Below are positions 8,856-17,307 of a stretch of 64,000 nucleotides of DNA, in pieces. The translations under genes were made by a program, and so were the position numbers. Origin of the DNA: JAIKWW01 sp052169645. Lineage in GTDB: Bacteria; Bacillota; Clostridia; Peptostreptococcales; Anaerovoracaceae. The DNA lies in NCBI GenBank assembly GCA_052169645.1, contig JBQNCA010000008.1, positions 1 to 64,000 on the forward strand. The letters run 5' to 3'. The notes beneath the pieces are model-generated. The model searched no databases. It worked only from the letters and a program-made list of their open reading frames with translations, and was not told the origin of the DNA. Numbering within the stretch: the stretch's first letter is position 1; each line of letters starts with the position of its first letter.

Positions 8856-10265
8856 ATGCTTTTCAGTAGTCTGACATTTCTGCTAATGTTTCTGCCTCCG
8901 GTAATGCTTCTATATCACCTGTGCAGAAGTATAAGACAAAAGAATATCGTGCTTCTATGCTCCAGCCTCTTATTCTATGCATGGGGCGAGCCTAAATATA
9001 TAGTTTTAATGATATTTTCGACGGTATTTGATTACTTCAACGGTCTGGGAATAGAAAAAGCTCAATCAAAAGGAAAAAGCGGCAAAGCCTTCCTTATCTT
9101 GTCCATGGCAGGTAATCTCTCGCTTTTGGGAATTTTCAAATACACGAATTTCGTAGCGGATACATTCAATCAGATTCTTCATGAAAACATAAGCATCCCC
9201 GAAATAGCTCTTCCGATAGGAATATCGTTTTATACATTTCAAACGATGTCCTACACCATAGATGTTTACAGAAAAGACACTGAAGCACAGCATAATTTTA
9301 TAGATTTTGCCGCATATGTTTCAATGTTCCCTCAACTGATTGCCGGACCTATAGTAAGATATGAAGAAGTGGCTTTCGAACTGAGAAAACGCCATATAAG
9401 CCTTGACCGCTTCGGAGCAGGTGCGCAGAGATTTATCTTGGGACTAGGGAAAAAAGTCCTCCTTGCAAACTCCGCAGGTGCTGTATGGGATGAAATTTCA
9501 GCAATGAATAATTTATCGGCAGCTACTGCAATCATAGGTGCTGTCTGCTTCACATTTCAAATATACTTCGACTTTTCCGGTTACTCCGATATGGCTATAG
9601 GACTCGGTCAAATGCTTGGCTTCACTTTTCCCGAGAATTTCGACTATCCTTACGAAAGTCGAACCGTCACGGATTTCTGGAGACGATGGCATATGACTCT
9701 GGGCAGATGGTTCAGAGAATATGTGTATATACCTCTCGGAGGAAATATGCACGGCAGCCTTAAGCAGCTAAGAAACATCTTCATAGTCTGGGCACTTACC
9801 GGACTGTGGCACGGAGCTTCATGGAACTTCGTATGCTGGGGACTGTACTACGGCTTGATACTAATGGCGGAAAAACTGTGGCTCCTTAAATTATTTGAAA
9901 AATTGCCGCAACGCCTGCGTCCGATTCAGCATTTATATGCTTTGCCGCTTATAATATTAGGCTGGATGATATTTGCAATAGATGATATGAGCAAAGTGAC
10001 AAGCTATATCTGCTCGATGTTCGGAGTTCACGGTGCTGTAGATTCCTCAACAATATTCTATATAGGAAACTGTATGCCTATGCTTATCGTAATGGCGGCG
10101 GCCTGCACGTCGATTCCGACAAAAGTCACAAAAAAGCTGCTGGCGGCAATGCCGTCCAAGTTTGCCGGTTTGATATGCAATATATATTTACTCGCTGTAA
10201 TATTGCTATCTCTTGCATTTCTTGTAGGAGACACCTATAATCCGTTCCTGTATTTCAGGTTCTGA
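8856..10265 (+). CDS. MBOAT-family membrane O-acyltransferase (AlgI/DltB-like)
   Basis: 469 residues and roughly ten membrane segments. It transfers acyl, usually acetyl, groups across the membrane onto cell-surface polymers. Family marks are LLFYAWGEPKY near the N-terminus, the FPQLIAGPIVRYEEV segment, DFWRRWHMTLGRWFREYVYIPLGGN, and the active-site His319 in TGLWHGASWNF. ATG 8856 is preceded by TTAAGGAGAATACTT, so the nine residues upstream of it in the longest frame are excluded. It heads a cluster with a DHHW protein, a DUF4358-like lipoprotein and a transglutaminase-like protein, the usual company of AlgI-type acetylation systems in clostridia. The acceptor polymer is unknown. Confidence 0.92.
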   Translation: MLFSSLTFLLMFLPPVMLLYHLCRSIRQKNIVLLCSSLLFYAWGEPKYIVLMIFSTVFDYFNGLGIEKAQSKGKSGKAFLILSMAGNLSLLGIFKYTNFVADTFNQILHENISIPEIALPIGISFYTFQTMSYTIDVYRKDTEAQHNFIDFAAYVSMFPQLIAGPIVRYEEVAFELRKRHISLDRFGAGAQRFILGLGKKVLLANSAGAVWDEISAMNNLSAATAIIGAVCFTFQIYFDFSGYSDMAIGLGQMLGFTFPENFDYPYESRTVTDFWRRWHMTLGRWFREYVYIPLGGNMHGSLKQLRNIFIVWALTGLWHGASWNFVCWGLYYGLILMAEKLWLLKLFEKLPQRLRPIQHLYALPLIILGWMIFAIDDMSKVTSYICSMFGVHGAVDSSTIFYIGNCMPMLIVMAAACTSIPTKVTKKLLAAMPSKFAGLICNIYLLAVILLSLAFLVGDTYNPFLYFRF

Positions 10266-10324
10266 CAATTTCACGTTTATGTATAATTCAAAGAGTTTTC
10301 AAGCATTTAAGGAATGATGACAAT

Positions 10325-11461
10325 ATGTGGACATCTCAAAGATTAACGGGAATATTCCTATCCGTAATACTGATATCGGCAGCTGCACTCTACCCGATTA
10401 TACCGGACAAGGATTTTTCAGAAAATGAAAATAGGGTGCTTGCCAAATTTCCCCATTTAAATATAGATTCCATATTCTCAGGTGAATTTACATCAGGTCT
10501 CGAGAAATATCTCACGGATAATATTGCCGGCAGAGACATATGGATGAGCATCGCATCGGATGCCGAAATTGAAATCGGCATGAAAGAAATAAACGGCGTA
10601 TATCTTGCTGATGACGGGTACCTGATAGATCGTTTCACTGATTCCGATATAGATGAGAAACAATTTAAAGCGAATACAGCCGCAATTAAAAGCTTATGTG
10701 AACAGGAAGAAACAGCTGATAAAGTCACGGTTATTCCCGTACCTGATAAAGGATCCGTACTCTATAAACTGCTTCCCGAGGGAGCACCCATGTATGATTA
10801 CGACAAAGCCTTCAAGCACCTTTCAGAAAGCATCGGCTCGGAAAAGGTTTTAAATCTAAAGCCTGTTTTACAGAATTCTGTCGATATGCAGACATATTTC
10901 AAAACGGATCACCACTGGACGGCATACGGCTCAGCTGTTGCCTACAGGGAATTTATACGCTCAAAGCATCCCGATAAGGATATGACTCACCTTATATCCC
11001 CTCCGCTAAAAAATCTGTCTGATAATTTCCTCGGAACTTTGTATTCCAAGGTGTTAAGTACAAATATAAAGCCTGATACTCTACAACTTCCGGACATTGC
11101 ACTGCCACCGCAGCTTTCCGTAAAGCTCTCCGGTCAGCCGGCTGACAGCATCTATGATATGTCTTATTTAAACAAAAAAGACAAATATGCCGTATATCTG
11201 GGCGGCAATTATATGGAAGTAAATATTTCAACTGATGCACAGTCGGACAAGGGTCATATTCTAATCATCAAAGACTCCTTTGCCAACTCGATGATTCCGT
11301 GGATGCTTGATGACTATTCAAAGATAGATATGATAGATTTGAGGTATTTCACAGGAAGCCTGCAATCATACATAAAACGCACAGCTCCCGATGAAATACT
11401 CGTATTGTATCAGTTTACAAATATTATCAATGATGAAAACCTGCCAAAGATTGCAGTTTGA
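10325..11461 (+). CDS. DHHW-motif protein (AlgJ/AlgX-like partner of MBOAT)
   Basis: 378 residues. A single N-terminal membrane anchor (about 8-28) is followed by an extracytoplasmic SGNH-hydrolase-like domain. The defining motif is present as Asp195-His196-His197-Trp198 (KTDHHWTAYG), and a later HILIIKDSFANSMIPW supplies the region that carries the nucleophilic Ser in AlgX-type proteins. Such proteins work outside the cell with an AlgI-type MBOAT to place O-acetyl groups on polysaccharide. The gene lies 59 bp after the acyltransferase on the same strand, with GGAATGATGACAAT before its ATG. The role as terminal acetyltransferase is family knowledge, not shown here. Confidence 0.85.
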   Translation: MWTSQRLTGIFLSVILISAAALYPIIPDKDFSENENRVLAKFPHLNIDSIFSGEFTSGLEKYLTDNIAGRDIWMSIASDAEIEIGMKEINGVYLADDGYLIDRFTDSDIDEKQFKANTAAIKSLCEQEETADKVTVIPVPDKGSVLYKLLPEGAPMYDYDKAFKHLSESIGSEKVLNLKPVLQNSVDMQTYFKTDHHWTAYGSAVAYREFIRSKHPDKDMTHLISPPLKNLSDNFLGTLYSKVLSTNIKPDTLQLPDIALPPQLSVKLSGQPADSIYDMSYLNKKDKYAVYLGGNYMEVNISTDAQSDKGHILIIKDSFANSMIPWMLDDYSKIDMIDLRYFTGSLQSYIKRTAPDEILVLYQFTNIINDENLPKIAV

Positions 11462-11564
11462 CGAATCTCTTAACGGATTTCAATCATTTTAACCGCACGG
11501 TACCGATTGAAATCATTTATCTATAATTCATACTGATTTTTTAATTAAGGAAAGAGGATTTAAA

Positions 11565-12140
11565 ATGAAGAAAATCAAATCACAAAGGCTTACACGTCTG
11601 CGGGCGGTAACGGCAATATCCGTACTTATAATATTGTCCGTATTCTGCTTTTCCGGATGTGCAAACGGATCCGATAAAGATTCAAAGCATAAAATTACGG
11701 TTCCCGCTTCAGAGGTCATAGATACCATGACTCCCAAAATTGAAAACTTTAAAGCGGAAGCCGAACTGTCATACAGCGATTCCGCATATGCCGCAAATTT
11801 CCCGACCCTTTATAAAGGTCTTGATATTTCAGATATTACGGACGGAGCCATAATCTATGATGAGACAGGCAATACCGCTGATGAAATAAGTATACTTGTC
11901 GCTCCTGACAAGGAACACACCGAAGCTGTTGAAGCCGCTCTCAAACAGCGAGCTTCAAAGAGGGCTTCCGATTTCGGAGGGTACAAACCTGAAGAATCCG
12001 ATAAGGCTCAAATGGCTAAAATCATAACCTGTGACAGGTATGTAATGCTCGCTGTGGGCAGCGATTCAAGTGCTATGCAAAAACAATTCCAGATAGCTAT
12101 GCAAGCCTATGCTCAAAACGAGTCCGATTCGGATAAATAA
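11565..12140 (+). CDS. DUF4358-like lipoprotein
   Basis: 191 residues. A basic start and hydrophobic core (about 13-31) end in a lipobox-like FCFSGCAN, so the mature protein is probably a lipoprotein beginning at the Cys near residue 32. The remainder is a compact alpha/beta domain: an Asp-rich start, YKGLDISDITDGAIIYDE, then DEISILVAP and a helical C-terminus. This pattern fits the domain of unknown function DUF4358, which I recall as frequently encoded next to MBOAT/DHHW genes in Firmicutes. A role as an accessory of the acylation machinery is inference. It has a good ribosome site (GGAAAGAGG). Confidence 0.7.
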   Translation: MKKIKSQRLTRLRAVTAISVLIILSVFCFSGCANGSDKDSKHKITVPASEVIDTMTPKIENFKAEAELSYSDSAYAANFPTLYKGLDISDITDGAIIYDETGNTADEISILVAPDKEHTEAVEAALKQRASKRASDFGGYKPEESDKAQMAKIITCDRYVMLAVGSDSSAMQKQFQIAMQAYAQNESDSDK

Positions 12141-12191
12141 AATTAGGTAAAAAATTAAGGTAAATACTATCGAACCTTTTAATACAAATTG

Positions 12192-12278
12192 TTGCCGTAA
12201 TGAGTTTTTCAGCTCGCGAAGCTGACGGCAAGAGTGATTTTCGCCGCAATGCATTGATGCAGCTTTTCAGCTTGGCGA
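12192..12278 (+). repeat. Two adjacent stem-loops with a shared core
   Basis: The first element pairs TTGCCGT (12192-12198) with ACGGCAA (12225-12231) around an inner CAGCT/AGCTG hairpin. The second pairs TCGCC (12241-12245) with GGCGA (12274-12278). Both contain GCCGYAATG followed by TTTTCAGCT, so they may be diverged copies of one unit. They lie between the lipoprotein and transglutaminase genes and lack a T-run, so they are not simple terminators. Confidence 0.4.
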
Positions 12279-12347
12279 TCTGAATACAAAGCTGTTTTTA
12301 AATTTTAACAATATCTCTATAAAGCAATTTATGAAAGGAAATAAAAA

Positions 12348-13712
12348 ATGGAAGACAAGCAAAAAGACATTGCTCCTGATGAAAAAATTGATGCAGCAGC
12401 AAGCGAAGTTATATTTGAAAAAATCGATGCCGCCGAAGCTGTCGATTCAACCTTTTCGGCAAACACGGAAATTTCCGCTGTAAGCTCTGCAAACGGCTTC
12501 AGTAAGAAAGCTTTTATTGTCATTATCATATTGCTCACAGCAATCACTATCGGAACAGCTTTTTCCATATATATGTCTGTAAAGAACAGTTCCAAAACTA
12601 ATAGTATCATAGAATTTATAAGTGTTGAATCCGGTAAAGATCTGAACGCTCTTATAGAAAGCGGACAGACCTTGGGTGACGGGCATCCGGAATATGATGA
12701 CAAAGCGGTGGTCGAAGCCTATAAGACTGGCGATGCTTCAAAGTTGAGCGAAAAAGATAAATATGTATACGAAACGGCTAAAGCTGCCATCGATGAGGTT
12801 ATTACCGAAGATATGAGCGACTATGAAAAAGAACTTGCCATATATAACTGGATCTTCCACCATACACATTATAATAATGAAGCATTTGTTGATGTGACAC
12901 GTTCAGCAGATATTACACTTGAACAGACATCCGAATCGGAGTCTCTTGAAGAACCAACTGTTGACCGTAACAAAAATACAAATGAAGAGAATGGTGAACC
13001 TTTACCGTATGATGACAAAATCGCTTCTTCCGATCCTTATGGAGAAAATTACGACTACGAGCCTTACGGTGTTTTAAAATTCAAAACTGCTATATGTGTA
13101 GGGAATGCTACAACCTTCAAGCTGTTTATGGATATGTTGGATATTCCTTGCAAGATTATTCACTCTACCGAGGAAGGCGAGCATGCGTGGAATCTTGTGA
13201 AAATCGGAGGAGATTGGTATCATGTTGATATAACGTTTGATGACGGATTTAAAACTCCTTCATATGCCAACTTTAATGTTACAGATAATGTAAAGTTGGG
13301 AACATACCCTTGGGACACTACGGATTTCCCTGCGGCAAATGCAACAAAATACAGTTATATTGCACAGAATGCCATAGAGGTCGACAACATCTATGAAGTG
13401 CCTGCACTTGCACGTAAGGCTTTGGATAATAATCAGACATATCTGTATTTAAAAGGAAAGAATCCGGGAACTCTCTCAATATCAGGGATAGATGAAATAA
13501 CATCATATCTCCAAAACTACTATAAAAGAGGAAGCTTCTATTCAACTCAGATATATCTTACTGAAGACACCGATTATTATCAGCTGCAACTCATCCCTTA
13601 CAGCGAAGACACTGCGGATATGCCGTCCGAATCGGGAACTGAAGTCGAAATAGATTACGATAAACTCTCCAATGCTATGACTGATGCTTTCAAAGATCTT
13701 GCAGTAGGTTGA
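12348..13712 (+). CDS. Membrane-anchored transglutaminase-like protein
   Basis: 454 residues. An acidic cytoplasmic tail (about 1-58), one membrane helix (about 59-82) and a long outer part. The transglutaminase-like core carries the expected catalytic order Cys250 (TAICVGN), His279 (GEHAWNLV) and Asp294 (WYHVDITFDD), so it could be an active cysteine protease or amidase-type enzyme acting at the cell surface. A charged linker rich in Glu and Asn precedes the core (about 185-235). The C-terminal 110 residues form an unrecognised beta-rich tail. The gene shares strand and region with the MBOAT cluster, which hints at wall or surface-polymer modification, but the substrate is unknown. Confidence 0.82.
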   Translation: MEDKQKDIAPDEKIDAAASEVIFEKIDAAEAVDSTFSANTEISAVSSANGFSKKAFIVIIILLTAITIGTAFSIYMSVKNSSKTNSIIEFISVESGKDLNALIESGQTLGDGHPEYDDKAVVEAYKTGDASKLSEKDKYVYETAKAAIDEVITEDMSDYEKELAIYNWIFHHTHYNNEAFVDVTRSADITLEQTSESESLEEPTVDRNKNTNEENGEPLPYDDKIASSDPYGENYDYEPYGVLKFKTAICVGNATTFKLFMDMLDIPCKIIHSTEEGEHAWNLVKIGGDWYHVDITFDDGFKTPSYANFNVTDNVKLGTYPWDTTDFPAANATKYSYIAQNAIEVDNIYEVPALARKALDNNQTYLYLKGKNPGTLSISGIDEITSYLQNYYKRGSFYSTQIYLTEDTDYYQLQLIPYSEDTADMPSESGTEVEIDYDKLSNAMTDAFKDLAVG

Positions 13713-13718
13713 TTTCAT

Positions 13719-13748
13719 ACGATTTCCTATCAAACGATTTCCTATCAA
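13719..13748 (+). repeat. Perfect 15-bp tandem duplication
   Basis: ACGATTTCCTATCAA occurs twice without a gap (13719-13733 and 13734-13748), immediately after the transglutaminase-like gene. It looks like a simple replication-slippage duplication. Confidence 0.85.
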
Positions 13749-13760
13749 ATCTCCAAATTA

Positions 13761-13799
13761 AAAAGGTATGTTAAGTTATTAAAGCTTGACATACCTTTT
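13761..13799 (+). terminator. Rho-independent terminator after the transglutaminase-like gene
   Basis: A 15-bp stem (13761-13775 with 13785-13799, one G-U pair) has a 9-nt loop and ends in TTTT. The symmetric AAAA/TTTT flanks would let it work in both directions; the plus-strand gene upstream is the obvious user. Confidence 0.75.
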
Positions 13800-13839
13800 C
13801 GACAATTGGAACCCTACCTCAACAGGGGACAATTTCACA

Positions 13840-13868
13840 TTGACAATATAATTTCGGTTTGATAAGAT
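13840..13868 (+). promoter_or_regulatory. Sigma-A-type promoter for the cohesin-like SLH gene
   Basis: A consensus -35 TTGACA (13840-13845) and -10 TAAGAT (13863-13868) are spaced by 17 nt. The gene begins about 170 nt downstream, so the leader would be long. Two copies of TTGATATAAT (13928-13937 and 13955-13964) lie closer to the gene and are alternative -10 elements. Confidence 0.55.
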
Positions 13869-14042
13869 TAACCTGATATAACCGCCATATAATATAATTA
13901 TTATGAGGGAACTTTAATCGAAAATTCTTGATATAATTTTTCCTTTCAATGTTATTGATATAATGGCATTTTTTATTATAAATACGTTAGTCAATACTAA
14001 CCTTATTAAAAATTCTCTGCTTTTTGATTATATGGAGGAAAT

Positions 14043-15218
14043 ATGAAAAAAATAATAAGAAGCATATTTGCCTGCGCCGTAGCAGCCTGCATGGTTACAA
14101 GCTCAGCTTTCGCCGCTGTAACCATTACTCCTTCCGTGAATTCCATTACTCTGTCGGCAGGTCAAAATCAATATTCCTTTGACATCAGACTTCATGTTGA
14201 CAGAGCTTTTGCGGGAGCTGAATTCGGCATCAAAGTCTCGGACGGCAGCGTTGTAGATACGATTACTCTCGACAAAGAAATCCGCTCCGTAAGCAACGGT
14301 TTAATTACCGCTCAAACAGTAAGAAACAATGTGCGTTATTTCGGCTTTGCAGAAAAGGAAAATATCTTTAAAGCAGGAAATTATAAAATTGCTTCTATAA
14401 ACGGCACTTATTCGGGGAATTCAAATGCAAGCATATCAATGGAATCTTCAAAGATTGTATATGTTGACGGAGAGACAAGTACGGGTGATACCTCTGCGAT
14501 TCCTTTCAAAATTGAACTTATAAGAAGCTCCGGTTCAGGCGGTTCCGGTGGCAACTCGGGCGGCTCTTCAGAAACTCCGAACGGTGGAGCTTCGGGGAAT
14601 TCTTCCGGTGATAACGGTTCCCCTACAACCATTCTTCCTGATAATACAGTTCCTCTGTCCGGCGCCTTACCTTTTAAAGATGTCCGGCAGACTGATTGGT
14701 TCTACAACTATGTAAAAGCTGTTTTTGATTCAGGTCTTATGAACGGTGTATCCTCCGATAAATTTTCTCCCGAAATGTCCACACAGCGTGCCATGATAGT
14801 AACTATATTATACAGAATGGAAAAAGAACCTTCTGTATCAGGGGACTCAGGCTTTTCCGATGTAATAGACGGTGCATATTATGATAAAGCTGTCAGATGG
14901 GCTGTCGAAAAAGGTATAGCCAAGGGTTATGAGGATGGACGTTTCAAGCCGTCTCAACCTGTAAGCAGGCAGGAATTGGCTGCTTTCCTTTACAGATATG
15001 CATCCTTTAAAGGCTTCAATGTATCAGAAACGGCATCTCTTTCACAATTTTCGGACAATGCAAGGCTTGGCGACTGGGCAAAGCGTGCCGTGGAATGGAG
15101 CGTCGGCACAGGCATAATTACAGGAATGAATGCCTCGACCCTGAATCCTTCCGGTACGGCTACCCGAGCACAGTTGGCAGCCATGCTTACACGATTCGTC
15201 ACAAAATATAAAATTTAA
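14043..15218 (+). CDS. Secreted SLH protein with a cohesin-like N-terminal domain
   Basis: 391 residues. A signal peptide (about 1-24, ending SSAFA) is followed by a beta-sandwich domain (about 25-165): repeated hydrophobic strands, an RYFGFAEKENIFKAG turn and a closing SSKIVYVDGE strand resemble cohesin or related carbohydrate-binding folds. A Gly/Ser/Asn linker (about 168-205) leads to three SLH domains (about 215-391) that should bind it to the wall. ATG is preceded by TATGGAGGAAAT. The domain could display a dockerin-bearing partner or bind glycan; no dockerin is visible elsewhere in the window. It has its own terminator and does not need to be co-transcribed with the upstream cluster. 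Confidence 0.75.
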   Translation: MKKIIRSIFACAVAACMVTSSAFAAVTITPSVNSITLSAGQNQYSFDIRLHVDRAFAGAEFGIKVSDGSVVDTITLDKEIRSVSNGLITAQTVRNNVRYFGFAEKENIFKAGNYKIASINGTYSGNSNASISMESSKIVYVDGETSTGDTSAIPFKIELIRSSGSGGSGGNSGGSSETPNGGASGNSSGDNGSPTTILPDNTVPLSGALPFKDVRQTDWFYNYVKAVFDSGLMNGVSSDKFSPEMSTQRAMIVTILYRMEKEPSVSGDSGFSDVIDGAYYDKAVRWAVEKGIAKGYEDGRFKPSQPVSRQELAAFLYRYASFKGFNVSETASLSQFSDNARLGDWAKRAVEWSVGTGIITGMNASTLNPSGTATRAQLAAMLTRFVTKYKI

Positions 15219-15237
15219 TTTTGACATATGATATGAA

Positions 15238-15330
15238 AACACAGCTCCGCACTTTGAGTTAAAATTCTGAAAGTTGGACCCTCGGTCCAACTTTCGGGGC
15301 ATCTCACTTTATGAAGAGCTGTGTTTTTTA
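15238..15330 (+). terminator. Branched terminator-like element, copy 1
   Basis: A closing stem AACACAGCTC/GAGCTGTGTT (15238-15247 with 15316-15325) ends in T6. It encloses a perfect 12-bp hairpin (GAAAGTTGGACC at 15269-15280 with 15284-15295) followed by GGGGCATCTCA. It lies just after the SLH gene and should terminate it. It shares sequence with the next element (GAGTTA, AAAGTT-GAC, GGGCATCTCA). Confidence 0.65.
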
Positions 15331-15337
15331 TAAAGAA

Positions 15338-15408
15338 GCCCCGCATCCGTAGAGTTATTCTACCGCCCCCAAAAAGTTAGACTTTTTGAGGGCATCTCAG
15401 ATGCGGGG
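15338..15408. repeat. Branched structured element, copy 2
   Basis: A closing stem CCCCGCATC/GATGCGGGG (15339-15347 with 15400-15408) encloses two hairpins: GTAGA/TCTAC (15349-15363) and a CCCCCAAAAAG-type hairpin (about 15366-15392), then GGGCATCTCA. That is a three-way junction. It lies between the convergent SLH and hybrid-cluster-protein genes. It lacks a terminal T-run and is clearly related to copy 1, 90 bp away. Confidence 0.6.
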
Positions 15409-15502
15409 ATCCGTATGAACTGTGCGATTGATCTGAAAGCCTCGGTCAATCAGGTTATAAATTCAGTCTGTCACTTTCAAATATTATCTTTTGCTGCTGC
15501 AT

Positions 15503-17134
15503 TTAACCGAAAAATGCCTTGATGTCATCCTCTACGGTTCCGATACCTGCTATTCCGAAGTTTTCAATAAGCACGTTCGCTACATTCTGTGAAAGGAAAG
15601 CAGGGAGAGTAGGTCCGAGATGTATATTCTTTACTCCGAGATAAAGCAGAGCCAACAGCACTATTACAGCTTTTTGTTCATACCATGCAATATTGTAGAT
15701 AATAGGGAGCTCGTTGACATCGTCGAGTCCGAATACTTCCTTCAATTTAAGAGCAATAAGCGCCAACGAATATGAATCATTACACTGCCCTGCATCGAGA
15801 ACTCTCGGTATTCCGCAAATATCGCCTAAAGGCAATTTATTATACTTATACTTTGCGCAGCCGGCTGTCAATATTACCGCATCCTTAGGAAGCGCCTCTG
15901 CAAACTCGGTATAGTAGTTTCTTGATTTCTGTCTGCCGTCGCAGCCCGCCATTACTACAAACTTTTTAATATCTCCGCTCTTTACCGCATCGACAACCTT
16001 GTCTGCAAGTGCGAATACCTGTTCATGCGCAAATCCGCCTACAATACTCCCTGTTTCGATTTCCTGCGGCGGAGCGCAGGTCTTTGCCAACTCTATGATT
16101 TCAGAGAAATCCTTTTTCCCGTCCTCCAGAGCTATATGCACGCAGCCCGGATATCCTGCCGCACCTGTAGTGAATAAGCGACTTTTGTAGCTTTCCTTTG
16201 GCGGCACGATACAATTTGTGGTCATGAGTACCGGTCCGTTGAAGCTTTCAAATTCTTCCTTCTGCTTCCACCATGCATTTCCGTAGTTTCCTGCAAAATT
16301 ATCGTACTTTTTAAAGAACGGATAGTAATGACCTGCAAGCATTTCTGAATGTGTATAAACATCAACACCTGTACCCTTTGTCTGCTCAAGCAGCATTTCC
16401 AAATCTCTGAGATCATGCCCTGAAATCAAGATGCCCGGATTGTTCCTTACCCCTATATTTACACTTGTCAGCTCAGGATGTCCGTAAGCCTCTGTATTTG
16501 CTTTGTCAAGCAGAGCCATACCCTGAACCCCGTACTTCCCCGTTTCAAGAGTGAGTGCAATAAGATCGTCTGCGGAAAGTGAATCATCAAGTGTTTTTGC
16601 CAAAGCACTCTGTATAAATGCATCAACTTCCGAATCCGACTGTTCAAGTGCGTTTGCATGCTTGTTGTATGCACAAAGACCTTTTACTCCGTAAACAATC
16701 AGTTCCCGCAGAGAACGGATATCTTCATTCTTTGTAGCTAAAACTCCTACAACAGCAGCCTTTGCCGGAAATACACTTTCATCTCCGTCCCAAAGAGCAG
16801 CTTCGGGCAAAGAACTTTTATTATGTACCTGCTCAAGATTTTCCCTTTTTCTTTCAAGCGTATCTGCAATTCTCCTTATTATGACTTCATTATCAAAATT
16901 TGCATTTGTGATGGTCGAAAAGAGATTTTCCGTAATCAATCTGTTCAGTCCTGAACAGACATTCTTGCCCTCGGCTCTGAGCTGAGTCGTAACAGCACTG
17001 AGTCCCTTTGTCACATATACCAGCAGATCCTGCATAGCCGCAACCTCAGGCTTCTTTCCGCATACTCCCGATACCGTGCATCCGCTGCAGCCTGCCGTTT
17101 CCTGACACTGATAACAAAACATTTTATTTTCCAT
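15503..17134 (-). CDS. hcp: Hydroxylamine reductase / hybrid cluster protein
   Basis: 543 residues from ATG 17134. An N-terminal Cys motif (CYQCQETAGCSGC...C, spacing 2-8-5) binds a simple FeS cluster, and the C-terminal half carries hybrid-cluster ligands: ILTAGCAKYKYNK with the persulfide-type Cys, plus GQCNDSYS. Hcp acts in the cytoplasm, reducing hydroxylamine in vitro and probably nitric oxide in vivo, and protects anaerobes from nitrosative stress. ATG 17134 is chosen because GGAGG lies 8 nt upstream; the other upstream start codons are too close to it. No hcr reductase gene lies adjacent, as is common in clostridia. A palindrome downstream of the promoter suggests a repressor. Confidence 0.95.
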   Translation of the reverse strand: MENKMFCYQCQETAGCSGCTVSGVCGKKPEVAAMQDLLVYVTKGLSAVTTQLRAEGKNVCSGLNRLITENLFSTITNANFDNEVIIRRIADTLERKRENLEQVHNKSSLPEAALWDGDESVFPAKAAVVGVLATKNEDIRSLRELIVYGVKGLCAYNKHANALEQSDSEVDAFIQSALAKTLDDSLSADDLIALTLETGKYGVQGMALLDKANTEAYGHPELTSVNIGVRNNPGILISGHDLRDLEMLLEQTKGTGVDVYTHSEMLAGHYYPFFKKYDNFAGNYGNAWWKQKEEFESFNGPVLMTTNCIVPPKESYKSRLFTTGAAGYPGCVHIALEDGKKDFSEIIELAKTCAPPQEIETGSIVGGFAHEQVFALADKVVDAVKSGDIKKFVVMAGCDGRQKSRNYYTEFAEALPKDAVILTAGCAKYKYNKLPLGDICGIPRVLDAGQCNDSYSLALIALKLKEVFGLDDVNELPIIYNIAWYEQKAVIVLLALLYLGVKNIHLGPTLPAFLSQNVANVLIENFGIAGIGTVEDDIKAFFG

Positions 17135-17210
17135 ATCCATAACCTCCAACTTCCCTTGTCTTCTACGTTCCTTGTGAACTTGGTAATATGTTATCAGATG
17201 TGTCGATCAT

Positions 17211-17226
17211 CATTCCGTACCGAATG
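17211..17226 (-). promoter_or_regulatory. Candidate operator palindrome in the hcp leader
   Basis: CATTCCGTACCGAATG is a 16-bp inverted repeat that is perfect except for one symmetric C/C pair. It sits about 14 nt beyond the proposed -10 box of hcp, where a bound protein would block transcription. The cognate regulator is not recognised. Confidence 0.4.
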
Positions 17227-17239
17227 TTACGATTTTAAA

Positions 17240-17269
17240 ATTATATTGATAATTATAATCGGTATTCAA
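17240..17269 (-). promoter_or_regulatory. Probable hcp promoter
   Basis: On the minus strand TTGAAT (17264-17269) and TATAAT (17240-17245) are 18 nt apart. A second TATAAT lies at 17252-17257. The hcp start codon is about 105 nt downstream. Confidence 0.45.
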
Positions 17270-17307
17270 AATTTCATATAATTTTTAACCGTGTACATTT
17301 TTACTCT

